From: Limnohabitans planktonicus II-D5
Lineage (GTDB): Bacteria; Pseudomonadota; Gammaproteobacteria; Burkholderiales; Burkholderiaceae_C
Length of the DNA: 64,000 nucleotides
Reading direction: 5' to 3'
Assembly: GCF_001270065.2 (NCBI RefSeq)
Contig: NZ_LFYT02000008.1
Coordinates: 62,001 to 126,000 of the forward strand
A program made the position numbers and the translations under genes. This document shows positions 18,093 through 27,768 of this stretch, piece after piece (the first letter of the stretch is position 1; every line of letters starts with the position of its first letter). Under the pieces are notes generated by a model. That model saw only the letters and a program-made list of their open reading frames with translations, searched no databases and had not been told where the DNA came from.

Positions 18093-18862
18093 GCGGGGTC
18101 TTTCGGTTCACCCAAAAACATCACGTCGCGCGCCAAAGGCACCAGGTGCTGGCCGTTGTCCACGCACACCGTGGTGCCGGTGATGCAGGGGTTTTGCGCC
18201 AGAAAAACGCAAGTGGCAGCCACCTGCGCCGGGTCGATCGGCTCGCGCAAGAGGTTCACGCGGCTGTTGCGGTCAAAGTTCTCTTGGGTTTGCGGGCCGC
18301 TTAAAAACATCAGGCCCGGGGCCACCCCGCACACGCGCAAGGGGGCCAGGGCTTGGGCTTGCAAAGCCACAGCGCGCTCCAGCGCCAGTTTGGAGACGGT
18401 GTACGAAAAATAGTCCGGATTCAGGTTGAACACCTTCTGGTCCAGGATGTGGACCACGCTGCGCTGGCCGGGCAGGGCCTTGGGCGCTGCTTGTTGGGCC
18501 ATGAGCGAGGCCAGCAGCATGGGCGCGATCAAATTTACTTCGAGTTGCAGGCGGGCGCCGGACAAGTCCATGTGGGTGCCCTCGTCCGGCTCGAACAGCG
18601 AGGCGTTGTTGATCAAACAGTCGAGCGGCCCGTGGCTTTTCGCGATGTGAGCCATCATTTGTTCGACTTGTTCGCTCTGGGCCAGATCGGCTTGCACGCA
18701 TTCCACATGGCCCCCAGCGGCCTGCAGTTCAGACTGCAGTGCTTTGGCCGCATCGGCCGAGCGTTGGTAGTGGCACCACACGCGCCAGCCCGCCGCCGCG
18801 AATTGGCGAACGATCTCTGCGCCCAGGCGGTGAGCGCCTCCAGTGACCAGAACTTGTTTCAT
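18089..18862 (-). CDS. SDR family oxidoreductase, pteridine reductase-like (FolM-like)
   Basis: A 257-residue short-chain dehydrogenase. The cofactor motif is TGGAHRLG, the T-G-x3-R-x-G form characteristic of NADPH-dependent pteridine reductases, and the catalytic segment is YFSYTVSKLALE (Tyr-x3-Lys). A likely role is reduction of dihydromonapterin or dihydrofolate, as for FolM. I chose the ATG at 18862, where the Rossmann fold begins; the frame runs to 18910. It heads the folB-folB-ttcA run and is divergent from the MidA-like gene. Confidence 0.82.
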   Translation of the reverse strand: MKQVLVTGGAHRLGAEIVRQFAAAGWRVWCHYQRSADAAKALQSELQAAGGHVECVQADLAQSEQVEQMMAHIAKSHGPLDCLINNASLFEPDEGTHMDLSGARLQLEVNLIAPMLLASLMAQQAAPKALPGQRSVVHILDQKVFNLNPDYFSYTVSKLALERAVALQAQALAPLRVCGVAPGLMFLSGPQTQENFDRNSRVNLLREPIDPAQVAATCVFLAQNPCITGTTVCVDNGQHLVPLARDVMFLGEPKDPA

Positions 18863-18992
18863 GACGTGGGTAGGGGAGATGGGACTGCGCAGGAACATCC
18901 AAGGTGACAAAGGGCTGAATTATCGGGCAAGCTATGGATTGGACCCCCGGCACCCCGGCAAACCCCCGTACACCTTCGGCGACAATCGCCGC

Positions 18993-20096
18993 GTGAGCAC
19001 GCCGAATTCCCATCCCCCTTCCGAACTGACTCTGCGCATCCACCAGGCCATCACCCAAGCTGGCGGCTGGATCGGTTTTGACCGTTTCATGGCCATGGCC
19101 TTGTACGAGCCGGGCATGGGTTACTACACCAACAGCCTGCAAAAGTTCGGTGCCATGCCGTCCTCGGGCAGCGATTTTGTGACCGCGCCCGGCATGTCCC
19201 TCCTGTTTGGCCAGACCCTGGCCGTGCAGGTGAGCCAGGCCCTGCAGGCCACAGGCACCGACGAAGTCTGGGAGTTTGGGGCGGGCACTGGAGCCCTGGC
19301 CTTGCAGTTGCTGGACAGCCTGGGCGATGCCGTACGCCGCTACACCATCATCGATTTGTCGGGCACTTTGCGCGCCCGTCAGGCTGACACTTTGCTCAAA
19401 CATGCCGACAAAGTGCGCTGGCTCGACGCCTGGCCCGACGCCATCGAGGGCGTGGTGGTGGGCAATGAGGTGCTGGACGCCATGCCGGTTCAGCTCTTGC
19501 AGCGCACGCAAGGCGTCTGGCACGAGCGTGGCGTCGTCAGCGCGGGAGAACGATTTGCTTGGCAAGACCGCCTGACCGACCTGCGCCCGCCTGTGGACAT
19601 CGAAGGCAAGCACGATTACCTGACCGAGATTCACCCCCAGGCCGAAGCCTTCATCGCCAGCTTGGCCGAGCGCTTGATGGCTGGGCGGGGTGGGGCGGCG
19701 TTCTTTCTGGATTACGGCTTTCCAGAGGCTGAATACTTTCACCCGCAGCGCCACATGGGCACCGTCATGTGCCACCAATTGCACCAGGCCGACGACAACC
19801 CCTTGGTGGCGGTGGGCCAAAAAGACATCACGGCCCATGTGAACTTCACTGGTGTGGCTTTGGCGGGTCAAAGCGCCGGTTTGAATGTGCTGGGTTACAC
19901 CAGCCAAGCCTGGTTTTTGTTGAACCTGGGCTTGGCCGAGCGCATGGCCACCGCCAGCCTGGCCGAGCGCAGCCAAGCCCAGCGCCTGATCAACGAGCAT
20001 GAAATGGGCGAGCTGTTCAAGGTGATCGGGTTTTCCACATCGGCCGATGGATCGGCCTTGGGCTTTGCCCGGGGTGACCGATCACACCGTCTCTGA
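18993..20096 (+). CDS. SAM-dependent methyltransferase, MidA/NDUFAF7 family (DUF185)
   Basis: A 367-residue class I methyltransferase. It shows the family opening GWIGFDRFMAMALYEPGMGYY, the SAM-binding EFGAGTGALA motif, VVGNEVLDAMPV and FFLDYGFP. Mitochondrial relatives methylate an arginine of complex I subunit NDUFS2; the bacterial substrate is not established. The GTG at 18993 places the conserved start close to the N-terminus; an upstream ATG at 18843 would overlap the divergent SDR gene. Confidence 0.87.
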   Translation: MSTPNSHPPSELTLRIHQAITQAGGWIGFDRFMAMALYEPGMGYYTNSLQKFGAMPSSGSDFVTAPGMSLLFGQTLAVQVSQALQATGTDEVWEFGAGTGALALQLLDSLGDAVRRYTIIDLSGTLRARQADTLLKHADKVRWLDAWPDAIEGVVVGNEVLDAMPVQLLQRTQGVWHERGVVSAGERFAWQDRLTDLRPPVDIEGKHDYLTEIHPQAEAFIASLAERLMAGRGGAAFFLDYGFPEAEYFHPQRHMGTVMCHQLHQADDNPLVAVGQKDITAHVNFTGVALAGQSAGLNVLGYTSQAWFLLNLGLAERMATASLAERSQAQRLINEHEMGELFKVIGFSTSADGSALGFARGDRSHRL

Positions 20097-20115
20097 ACAC
20101 TTTAGAAGGAACGGT

Positions 20116-20310
20116 ATGTTGCGTTGGTTGATTGTGGTGTTGCTGATGCTGATTGTGTTCAGCGGCCTGCAGCCGTGGCTGCAAAAATTGGGATTTGGTC
20201 GATTGCCCGGCGACTTTCGGTTCCGGCTGTTTCGTCGTGAATGGTTTTTGCCCATCACCAGCACCTTGCTTTTGAGCATGCTGGCCAGCTTGGTGGCCAA
20301 GTGGCTGTGA
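20116..20310 (+). CDS. DUF2905 small membrane protein
   Basis: A 64-residue protein with two hydrophobic segments (residues about 3-17 and 47-62) separated by the DUF2905 signature LGFGRLPGDFRFRLF. The ATG at 20116 follows AGAAGGA at 5 bases. Function unknown; the family is usually a short inner-membrane protein. It directly follows the MidA-like gene (19 bases after its stop), so it is probably co-transcribed. Confidence 0.82.
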   Translation: MLRWLIVVLLMLIVFSGLQPWLQKLGFGRLPGDFRFRLFRREWFLPITSTLLLSMLASLVAKWL

Positions 20311-20651
20311 GTCATGGCTGAAAATATCAAAATTGAGAACTGTGTTACAGTGCATCACGCCATTGGCGACTTATGCCCATCTTGCTCTTGCTGAGCCGAT
20401 AGCGCATCCCGGCAGAGGGATGCCAGTCTTGTCCTCCACTGTGCTCATCGCCCGCCATGCTTTTCAAGAGCTGGGCTCAGACGATTTTTTTGCTTCCTTT
20501 TCGCTCACCTCTGCACGGTGAGGATGTGTGACCCGCCTGTCTTGGCGTTCATATGGAGGCGTTTTTTGGCACCGGGACATGCCAAAACCGAGCCGCCAAG
20601 CCGCCCCCAAAGAGGCAGTAAAAACGGCAAGAACTCCATTAGTTAAAATCC
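20311..20651. other. Intergenic stretch without a recognised gene
   Basis: I see no convincing gene in these 341 bases. There are short open frames on both strands without family features. No hairpin with a T-run is evident. Confidence 0.5.
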
Positions 20652-20903
20652 ATGTCGATTCACCATTGTTTTCACAAGCCCATTTCGATGGGCAAGTACC
20701 GTATTGAACCTTGCTCCCGGGCTTTGCCCAACGGAGCTTATGGCGCGCAAGTGTCGGTGGCCAGTGGCCACGGCAGCGCCAGCACCGACCGTGTGATGCG
20801 GTTTGTGCCCGAATTTGCAACGCCTGCCGCTGCCAGCCAGTACGCCCTCGATGAAGGCGTGCTTTGGGTGGAGCGCCAGACAACCAAACCGATTCTGTTT
20901 TGA
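20652..20903 (+). CDS. Conserved hypothetical protein, 83 aa
   Basis: A short soluble protein with a clear body, MGKYRIEPCSRALPNGAYGA, followed by a serine/glycine-rich turn and an alanine-rich end. I recall similar short proteins in Comamonadaceae but no function. The ATG at 20652 gives 83 residues; an internal ATG 12 codons in would start at MGKYRIEPC and is equally plausible. It precedes infA by 14 bases, so the two are probably co-transcribed. Confidence 0.6.
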   Translation: MSIHHCFHKPISMGKYRIEPCSRALPNGAYGAQVSVASGHGSASTDRVMRFVPEFATPAAASQYALDEGVLWVERQTTKPILF

Positions 20904-20917
20904 GAAAGACGTGTTAA

Positions 20918-21172
20918 ATGGCTAAAGAAGAACTGATTGAACTGATGGGCGTGGTCAACGAGGTGTTGCCCGACACCCGTTTTCGCGTGACCTTGGACAA
21001 CGGCCACCAATTGATTGCTTATTCCGCAGGCAAGATGCGCAAGAACCACATCCGCATTCTGGCAGGTGACCGCGTGACGCTGGAGTTGTCCCCCTACGAT
21101 CTGAGTAAGGGTCGCATCAGCTTCCGTCACTTGGCTGGCCGCCCCCCCATGGCACCACGCAACCCCCGTTGA
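20918..21172 (+). CDS. infA: Translation initiation factor IF-1 (long variant)
   Basis: IF-1 binds the ribosomal A site during initiation. The OB-fold is complete ([60 protein letters not shown]). The protein is 84 residues, longer than the usual 72, with a C-terminal tail ([10 protein letters not shown]). Betaproteobacteria often carry a second infA outside the ribosomal-protein operon; isolation from ribosomal genes suggests that this is the second copy. Confidence 0.93.
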   Translation: MAKEELIELMGVVNEVLPDTRFRVTLDNGHQLIAYSAGKMRKNHIRILAGDRVTLELSPYDLSKGRISFRHLAGRPPMAPRNPR

Positions 21173-21308
21173 TTGATTGAATCTGCGGCGCTTACTGTGT
21201 CGCTGGGCTCACGCCATGTCATTCTTGGGCGGTGACGGCCCTGACTACAGGCCCTTGAAGCGCTGAAGATGATCCCCACGTGTTTCTTCATACCCATGAA
21301 GGAATGAC

Positions 21309-21755
21309 ATGACCACTTCTGCCGAGAGCTTGCACATTGTTTGTCCTCATTGCCACACCACCAACCGGCTGCGTGTGGCCGATCAGGGCAAGGCACCTGA
21401 ATGCGGGCAATGTCACCAAGCGCTTTTTAACGCGCACCCGCTGGCGCTGGACGACACCAGTTTTGACCGCCACATTGGCCGCAACCAGATACCTGTGCTG
21501 GTGGACTTCTGGGCGTCATGGTGCGGGCCGTGCCGCATGATGGCCCCGGCGTTTGAGCAAGCGGCGGGTCTATTGGAGCCCCATGTCCGGCTCGCCAAGC
21601 TCAACACCGAAGAAGCGCAGGCCCTTGCTGCTCGCTTCAACATTCGCAGCATCCCCACGCTCGCCTTGTTTGTGAACGGCAAAGAGGTTGCCCGTCAGGC
21701 TGGCGCTTTTCGCTCGGCTGCCGACATTGCGCAGTGGACGCGTTCGCACCTTTGA
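21309..21755 (+). CDS. trxC: Thioredoxin 2 (TrxC)
   Basis: A 148-residue thiol-disulfide reductase of the TrxC type. An N-terminal zinc finger with two CxxC motifs (CPHC and CGQC) precedes a thioredoxin fold with the redox motif WCGPC. The cis-proline loop is SIPTL. TrxC is usually induced in oxidative stress. It could supply electrons to ArsC, but nothing in the sequence links them. It stands alone between infA and ubiE. Confidence 0.95.
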   Translation: MTTSAESLHIVCPHCHTTNRLRVADQGKAPECGQCHQALFNAHPLALDDTSFDRHIGRNQIPVLVDFWASWCGPCRMMAPAFEQAAGLLEPHVRLAKLNTEEAQALAARFNIRSIPTLALFVNGKEVARQAGAFRSAADIAQWTRSHL

Positions 21756-21867
21756 GTGATGTCGAAATCCTGACCTTGCCTCTAGCAATGCATTCTGGAA
21801 TCAAACACGGGTGCCTCTCTCAAGCCAACATGCAAGCTCTTCAAGGCAGCCTTCTACAATGTTGGTT

Positions 21868-22602
21868 ATGACAAATACCACCCATTTCGGTTTCAAGACC
21901 GTCGACGAAAAAGAAAAAGCCAAACACGTCCGTGGTGTGTTTGATTCGGTTGCGTCCAAATACGACGTGATGAACGACCTGATGTCCATGGGTTTGCACC
22001 GCATGTGGAAGGCCTACACCGTGCAGGTGGCCAATCTCAAGGAGGGCGATCAAGTCCTGGATATCGCAGGGGGCACGGGCGATTTGTCGATGGCCTTTGC
22101 CAAAAAAGTAGGTGCCTCGGGTCGCGTGGTGCACACCGACATCAATGAAGCCATGTTGTCCACCGGGCGCGACCGGCTGATCAATCATGGTTTGGTGTTG
22201 CCCACACTGGTTTGTGACGCTGAAAAGTTGCCTTTCCCGGACCAGCATTTCAATGTGGTCAGTGTTGCCTTCGGTCTGAGAAATATGACACACAAGGATA
22301 TTGCCCTCAAGGAAATGTGCCGTGTACTCAAGCCGGGGGGGAAATTATTGGTTCTGGAGTTTTCCAAAGTGGCCAAGCCGCTCGAGAAAATATATGACTG
22401 GTACAGCTTCAAGGTCCTGCCCCACATGGGTCAACTGGTTGCGGGTGATGCTGACAGTTACCGATACCTGGCTGAATCCATCCGCATGCACCCCGGTCAA
22501 GAGGAATTGAAAACCCTTATGAAAAATAGCGGTTTTGCCCATGTGGACTTTCATAATTTATCGGCCGGGGTGGTAGCCTTGCATGCAGGTATCAAGTGTT
22601 GA
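21868..22602 (+). CDS. ubiE: Ubiquinone/menaquinone C-methyltransferase UbiE
   Basis: A SAM-dependent methyltransferase of the ubiquinone pathway, acting on 2-polyprenyl-6-methoxy-benzoquinol. The 244-residue protein starts [18 protein letters not shown] and has [10 protein letters not shown] (SAM site), [17 protein letters not shown] and the C-terminal [15 protein letters not shown], all diagnostic. The ATG at 21868 fits the family N-terminus; in-frame starts further up (21859, 21811) are less typical. It heads the ubiE-Tim44-ubiJ-ubiB run. Confidence 0.97.
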   Translation: MTNTTHFGFKTVDEKEKAKHVRGVFDSVASKYDVMNDLMSMGLHRMWKAYTVQVANLKEGDQVLDIAGGTGDLSMAFAKKVGASGRVVHTDINEAMLSTGRDRLINHGLVLPTLVCDAEKLPFPDQHFNVVSVAFGLRNMTHKDIALKEMCRVLKPGGKLLVLEFSKVAKPLEKIYDWYSFKVLPHMGQLVAGDADSYRYLAESIRMHPGQEELKTLMKNSGFAHVDFHNLSAGVVALHAGIKC

Positions 22603-22639
22603 TGCCTGAAACCGAGTTTTGATTTGAGTTGGAGACTCC

Positions 22640-23623
22640 ATGAATAAGTTGATGACACTGATGCTCGCAGGCGTTTTGGCCTTGGGCAGTCTCAATGCCG
22701 AAGCTGCTCGTCGCATGGGTGGCGGTAAATCTGTTGGACAGCAATCCAGCCAGGTCACCAAACGAGATGCTGCGCCACAATCGCCCAGTGCACCTGCTCA
22801 AAGTGCTGCGCCCGCCAATGCTGCCAAGCCTGCAGCAGCACCGGCTGCTGCCCCCAAGAAACCATGGGGAGCCATGTTGGGTGGTTTGGCTGCTGGCTTG
22901 GGGCTGGCTTGGTTGGCCAGTTCTTTAGGCCTGGGGGCAGCCTTTGGCAATATCTTGATGGCTTTGTTGATTGGCGTGGCTGTGTTGGCTGTGATCGGCA
23001 TGATCATGCGGGCGCGTCGTGGTGGTGGTGGAGCCCAGACGGGTGGTCTGGCCTATCAAGGTGCAGGCGCTTCGGCTGATAACCCCGCTTCCCTCAAACA
23101 ATACAGCCCCCAAAATGTGGGTAACGATGCATCTGCTCGTCCTTGGGAGGGTCAAAACACACGTTTTGACAGCTCGGCTGCTTCGCAAACCAGTGGTTCC
23201 ATGATTGGTGCCGCACTGGGGGGGTCGCAGACTTGGGGCATTCCCGCTGGTTTTGATGTTGAGAGCTTTGTCACTGCAGCCAAACGCAACTTTGTGACAT
23301 TGCAAGACGCTTGGGACCGATCAGACATGGAAGCACTTCGCGCCATGATGACAGACGCCATGGTGGTTGAAATTCGAAGCCAGTTGGCCGAGCGGGAAGC
23401 CCAGTTCCCAGGTCAGCCCAACAAGACTGAAGTCGTCATGTTGGATGCCCAGTTGCTGGGTATTGAAGAGCAAGCCGACGCTTATCTGGCCAGCGTCGAA
23501 TTCAACGGCATGATCCGTGAAGATGCATCGGCAGGTCCAAGCCCATTCCGCGAAGTCTGGAACATGACCAAGTCCAAGCAGGGCGGTGGTTGGTTGGTGG
23601 CAGGCGTTCAAGCCCTTCAATAA
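22640..23623 (+). CDS. Tim44-like domain membrane protein
   Basis: A 327-residue protein with a signal peptide (cleavage near LNAEA), a low-complexity Ala/Pro-rich linker (residues about 45-75), two adjacent hydrophobic segments (about 79-97 and 100-117) and a C-terminal Tim44-like domain (FVTAAKRNFVTLQDAWDRSD onward). In mitochondria Tim44 tethers the import motor; the bacterial protein has no settled role. It sits between ubiE and ubiJ, 37 bases after ubiE. Confidence 0.85.
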   Translation: MNKLMTLMLAGVLALGSLNAEAARRMGGGKSVGQQSSQVTKRDAAPQSPSAPAQSAAPANAAKPAAAPAAAPKKPWGAMLGGLAAGLGLAWLASSLGLGAAFGNILMALLIGVAVLAVIGMIMRARRGGGGAQTGGLAYQGAGASADNPASLKQYSPQNVGNDASARPWEGQNTRFDSSAASQTSGSMIGAALGGSQTWGIPAGFDVESFVTAAKRNFVTLQDAWDRSDMEALRAMMTDAMVVEIRSQLAEREAQFPGQPNKTEVVMLDAQLLGIEEQADAYLASVEFNGMIREDASAGPSPFREVWNMTKSKQGGGWLVAGVQALQ

Positions 23624-23670
23624 AGACGTAGCCCTTGCTGGGCTCCTTCTTTCGGGAATAATCGGGGACT

Positions 23671-24228
23671 ATGGCAACACAGTCCCCTTTTTCTTGGGCC
23701 GCTCAGGCGCTGCCCCAAATCGCCACCAATCTGTCGGCGAATTTCCAGCCTCCCGTCTGGGTGGTCGATGAGACGGTCAACCGTCTTGTTTTGTTTTTGA
23801 ACCATGTCCTGCAAAGTGAGCCAGAAGCCATGGCCCGCCTGGCGCGTCAAAAGAGCCAGCGCATTGAACTGATCTGGGATCGCATTCAGCTTCAGTTGAC
23901 GCCCACGCCCGCCGGATTGCTGGAGCGGGGAAATTTTGAGGGCTTTGACCTGCGCTTGACTGTGGTGGAAGAGTCCCCCCTGTCGTTGGCTTCTGCATGG
24001 GTTCGAGGCGATAAGCCCAAGGTACGTATCGAAGGCGATGTGCAACTGGCTGCCGAAATCAACTGGCTGATTGACCATGTGCGATGGGAAGCCGAAGAAG
24101 ACCTGGCTCGTCTGGTGGGTGACGCCGCAGCCCATACCTTGGCTGATGCTGCGCGCAAAGCCATGGAGGCTTTGCGCAGCTTTGTGGCGCAGCGCGCCCC
24201 GGGCAAGTCGGTGGGTGCTGGTGCATGA
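23671..24228 (+). CDS. ubiJ: Ubiquinone biosynthesis accessory factor UbiJ (SCP2 domain)
   Basis: A 185-residue protein with an SCP2-like lipid-binding domain, located between ubiE and ubiB as UbiJ is in many proteobacteria. In E. coli UbiJ binds the hydrophobic ubiquinone intermediates within the soluble Ubi complex. Visible features are the [17 protein letters not shown] start of the domain and a C-terminal helix ([20 protein letters not shown]). The stop overlaps the ubiB start by 4 bases. Identification rests strongly on synteny because UbiJ diverges fast. Confidence 0.8.
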   Translation: MATQSPFSWAAQALPQIATNLSANFQPPVWVVDETVNRLVLFLNHVLQSEPEAMARLARQKSQRIELIWDRIQLQLTPTPAGLLERGNFEGFDLRLTVVEESPLSLASAWVRGDKPKVRIEGDVQLAAEINWLIDHVRWEAEEDLARLVGDAAAHTLADAARKAMEALRSFVAQRAPGKSVGAGA

Positions 24229-25793
24229 GCCGCCTCGGCCGTGGTGCTTTCATCGTCTTCATCGTTCTGCGTTATGGCTTGGACGAGTTGGTGCTCTCCA
24301 GTTTTCAAAAGCCTTGGATTCGCCTGCTGGCCCGCATCTTGTCGGTGGGGCGCGACCTGAGGTCCCCCCGTGCTGTCCGCTTGCGCGAAGCACTCGAGCG
24401 CTTGGGCCCCATCTTTGTCAAGTTCGGACAGGTGCTGTCTACCCGCCGCGACCTTCTTCCATTGGACATCGCCGAAGAGCTGGCCAAGCTGCAAGACAGG
24501 GTGCCCCCGTTCAGTTCGGACATCGCCGTGGACACGATAGAGCGGGCCTTTCACAAGCCAGTGGACACCATCTTCGAGTCGTTTGAGCGCCAGCCGGTGG
24601 CCAGTGCCTCCATTGCGCAGGTGCACTTTGCGACCTTGCGCAGCAAAACGGGCGAACTGCGCGAAGTGGCTGTCAAGGTTTTGCGTCCGGGCATGCTGCC
24701 CATCATCCAGAAAGACCTGAGCCTCATGCGCATGATGGCCGGCTGGGTCGAGAATCTGAGCGCCGACGGCAAACGCCTCAAACCCCGCGAAGTGGTGGCC
24801 GAGTTTGACAAGTACCTCAACGACGAGCTGGACTTGGTGCGTGAAGCGTCCAACGCCGCGCAGCTTCGTCGCAACATGGATGGCCTTGATCTGGTGCTGA
24901 TCCCCGAGATGATCTGGGACTATTGCCACAACGAAGTGCTGGTGATGGAGCGCATGCATGGCGTGCCCATCAGCCATGTGGATCGCCTGCGAGAAGCCGG
25001 GGTGGACATCCCCAAGTTGGCGCGTGACGGCGTGACCCTTTTTTTCACGCAAGTCTTTCGTGATGGTTTTTTCCATGCAGACATGCACCCTGGCAACATC
25101 CAGGTCAGCCTGGACCCAGAGACTTTTGGTCGCTACATCTCGCTGGACTTTGGCATCGTGGGTACGCTGACCGAATACGACAAAGAATATCTGGCGCAAA
25201 ACTTCACGGCCTTTTTTCGTCGTGACTACAAGCGCGTGGCCGAGTTGCACATCGAGTCCGGCTGGGTGCCACCCGACACGCGGGTGGATGAGCTGGAGTC
25301 GGCCATTCGCGCTGTATGCGAGCCTTACTTCGATCGGCCCTTGAAAGAAATTTCTCTGGGCATGGTGCTGATGCGCCTGTTTCAGACCTCACGCCGTTTT
25401 CAGGTCGAGATCCAGCCGCAGCTGGTGCTGTTGCAAAAGACCTTGCTCAACATCGAAGGCTTGGGCCGCCAGCTCGACCCGGAACTGGACCTTTGGAGCA
25501 CCGCCAAGCCTTTCCTTGAAAAATGGATGCTCGACCAGATCGGCCCCAAAAAACTATGGGAAGAGCTCAAGGCGCAAGCGCCGCATTACGCCAAATTGCT
25601 GCCACAATTGCCGCGCTTGTTGCACGACTACCTCAAGCAGCCACGCCAAGGGGATGCAAGGCAGCTCGATCTGTTGTTGGCTGAGCAGAGGCGCACTAAC
25701 AGATTGCTGCAAACCCTGATTTACGCGGGGCTGGGCTTTGTGGTCTCCTTGCTCGTTTTGCAGGTGGGCATGCACCTGCAACTTTTCATCTGA
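24225..25793 (+). CDS. ubiB: Ubiquinone biosynthesis regulatory kinase-like protein UbiB
   Basis: An atypical kinase of the ADCK/UbiB family, 522 residues, membrane-anchored by two C-terminal hydrophobic segments (residues about 495-520). It has the KxGQ motif in [15 protein letters not shown], the alanine-rich loop ([11 protein letters not shown]) that replaces the glycine loop, DMHPGN, and the DFG motif in LDFGIVG. It supports ubiquinone synthesis, probably by ATP-dependent extraction of lipid intermediates. It overlaps ubiJ by ATGA. Confidence 0.96.
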   Translation: MSRLGRGAFIVFIVLRYGLDELVLSSFQKPWIRLLARILSVGRDLRSPRAVRLREALERLGPIFVKFGQVLSTRRDLLPLDIAEELAKLQDRVPPFSSDIAVDTIERAFHKPVDTIFESFERQPVASASIAQVHFATLRSKTGELREVAVKVLRPGMLPIIQKDLSLMRMMAGWVENLSADGKRLKPREVVAEFDKYLNDELDLVREASNAAQLRRNMDGLDLVLIPEMIWDYCHNEVLVMERMHGVPISHVDRLREAGVDIPKLARDGVTLFFTQVFRDGFFHADMHPGNIQVSLDPETFGRYISLDFGIVGTLTEYDKEYLAQNFTAFFRRDYKRVAELHIESGWVPPDTRVDELESAIRAVCEPYFDRPLKEISLGMVLMRLFQTSRRFQVEIQPQLVLLQKTLLNIEGLGRQLDPELDLWSTAKPFLEKWMLDQIGPKKLWEELKAQAPHYAKLLPQLPRLLHDYLKQPRQGDARQLDLLLAEQRRTNRLLQTLIYAGLGFVVSLLVLQVGMHLQLFI

Positions 25794-25817
25794 ACTTGTT
25801 ATCTGGAGGAGCCGCAG

Positions 25818-27374
25818 GTGCTGCTGACTTTTGTGATCGCTTACTTGGCCGTGACCATCGGCATTGGCTTGTTGGCTGCACGCCGGGTCCATGGGGCCAA
25901 GGACTACCTGGTGGCAGGCCGAAGTTTGCCGCTTTATATGAACGTGGCCACCGTGTTTGCCACCTGGTTCGGGGCCGAGACGGTCTTGTCGGTGTCGGCC
26001 ACTTTTGCCAAGGATGGCTTGCACGGCATTCCCGGTGACCCCTTTGGTGCCTCAGTCTGTCTGGTGTTGGCCGCCTTGCTCTTTGCCAAGCTTTTTTACC
26101 GCCTGAACCTGCTGACGATTGGCGACTTCTACAAGGTGCGCTACGGCAAGTCGGTGGAGGTGCTGACCAGTGTGGCGATTGTGTTGTCTTACTTGGGCTG
26201 GACATCGGCGCAATTGACGGCGCTGGGTCTGGTCATTCATGTGCTCTCGTCCGGGGCCATTGACCTGAACTACGCCATCATGATGGGCGCGGCTGTGGTG
26301 CTGGTCTACACCGTGTTTGGCGGCATGTGGTCGGTGGCATTCACCGATCTGTTCCAGACAGTGATCATTGTGGTGGGCCTGATCTTGGTGGCCACCTTGG
26401 TGGGCGGCAATGCGGGCGGCTTTGACAAGGTGGTGGCGCAAGCTGCGGCCGATGGCAAGTTCAACATGTTCCCGGCCGATATGGATGCCGCTGCCTGGTG
26501 GGCCATGGCGGGTGCTTTCTTTGCATTTGCCTTTGGCTCCATCCCACAACAGGATGTGTTTCAGCGCATGACCAGCGCCAAGGATGAAAAAACCGCCGTA
26601 CGTGGGACCCTCATTGGCGGTCTGATGTACTTCGTGATCGCATTCATCCCCCTGTACATCGCCTATGCAGCCCTGATCGCCCACCCTGAGCTCAAAGCCT
26701 TGTTCGAGTCGGAAGATGCCCGCACCATCCAGCGCATCCTGCCCGATCTGGTGCTGGGCAAGATGCCCATTTGGGCGCAAATTTTGTTTTTTGGCGCTTT
26801 GCTCTCGGCCATTTTGTCGACCGTCAGCGGGGCCTTGCTGGCCCCCACGGCCACCTTCACAGAGAACGTGCTCAAGCCCTTTGTGCCCCACATGAGCGAC
26901 CGTCAATTCTTGCTGCTACTGCGCGTGATCCTGGTCACCTTCACCTCGTTCGCCTTGCTGTTTGCCCTCAACAGCACTAGCACCATGTACGAGATGGTGC
27001 AAAACGCCTACAACGTCACCCTGACCGGGGCCTTTGTGCCGTTGGTTGCCGGTGCCTTCTGGCGGCGGGCCAACACCCAAGGGGCTTTGTTCTCTGTGGT
27101 GTTGGGCTTAGGCACCTGGATGGTGTTCAACTTCCTGGCCCCTGAGACCTTGGTGCCGGCCAACTTGCTGGGCCTCATGGCCTCCATTGTCGGCATGCTG
27201 CTGGGGTCTTTGGCCCCGACCGTGATCGCCAACGGGGGCAGTCCATGGCCAGCGCCTTGGGGCATGCTGCCCAAGACAGCGCCAGTCGTTGACCCAGCTG
27301 AGCCGCTGCCCTGGGTCACTCGGGCGCGGCAATGGGCTTGGGGACTGGAAGGGCGATGCCAAGCCTATAATTGA
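25818..27374 (+). CDS. Sodium:solute symporter family protein
   Basis: An integral membrane transporter of 518 residues with about 13 hydrophobic segments, matching the SSS family (motifs DYLVAGRSLPLYMNVATVFA and FGGMWSVAFTDLFQT). The Na+-coupled substrate cannot be read from sequence; PutP-like amino acids or carboxylates are options. A GTG start at 25818 follows a strong TGGAGGAG site. It is 24 bases downstream of ubiB. Confidence 0.88.
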   Translation: MLLTFVIAYLAVTIGIGLLAARRVHGAKDYLVAGRSLPLYMNVATVFATWFGAETVLSVSATFAKDGLHGIPGDPFGASVCLVLAALLFAKLFYRLNLLTIGDFYKVRYGKSVEVLTSVAIVLSYLGWTSAQLTALGLVIHVLSSGAIDLNYAIMMGAAVVLVYTVFGGMWSVAFTDLFQTVIIVVGLILVATLVGGNAGGFDKVVAQAAADGKFNMFPADMDAAAWWAMAGAFFAFAFGSIPQQDVFQRMTSAKDEKTAVRGTLIGGLMYFVIAFIPLYIAYAALIAHPELKALFESEDARTIQRILPDLVLGKMPIWAQILFFGALLSAILSTVSGALLAPTATFTENVLKPFVPHMSDRQFLLLLRVILVTFTSFALLFALNSTSTMYEMVQNAYNVTLTGAFVPLVAGAFWRRANTQGALFSVVLGLGTWMVFNFLAPETLVPANLLGLMASIVGMLLGSLAPTVIANGGSPWPAPWGMLPKTAPVVDPAEPLPWVTRARQWAWGLEGRCQAYN

Positions 27375-27407
27375 AGGTTTTCTTGCATCACCTCAAAGGC
27401 TCTTAAC

Positions 27408-27731
27408 ATGCCCATTTACGCCTACAAATGCGACGCCTGCGGCCATGCCAAGGATGTTCTGCAAAAAATGAGCGACGCGCCGCTGACCGACTGCCCGGCT
27501 TGCGGTGCCCCCAAATTCAACAAACAGCTCACGGCCCCGGGTTTTCAGCTCAAGGGCACAGGCTGGTACGCTACCGATTTCAAAGGCGGCGGAGCAGCAG
27601 CTGTACCTGCCGCCGCAGGCACAGCAGCAGATGCGGTGGCTACACCAGCATCTGCTGCAGGCGGCGATACCGCAGCGCCTGCCGCAACGGCCAGCGCTGC
27701 CGGCTGCGCCGCTTCATGCGCCTGCCATTGA
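27408..27731 (+). CDS. FmdB-family zinc ribbon protein
   Basis: A 107-residue protein with the FmdB zinc ribbon at the N-terminus: MPIYAYKCDACGHAKDVLQK then CPACGAP. The rest is a low-complexity alanine/threonine-rich tail ending in CAASCACH, with further cysteines that may bind metal. The role is unsettled; some relatives are annotated as regulatory proteins. It precedes the DUF502 gene and aspS, an order common in betaproteobacteria. Confidence 0.88.
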   Translation: MPIYAYKCDACGHAKDVLQKMSDAPLTDCPACGAPKFNKQLTAPGFQLKGTGWYATDFKGGGAAAVPAAAGTAADAVATPASAAGGDTAAPAATASAAGCAASCACH

Positions 27732-27768
27732 GTTTTCTAAACGCTGACTTCACCGATTGACACGCCCC

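Noticed and set aside
20464-20883. 139-codon open frame on the minus strand
   Set aside because: It overlaps the small plus-strand gene at 20652, which has better protein-like composition and sits right before infA. I could not exclude the 5' part but see no motif.
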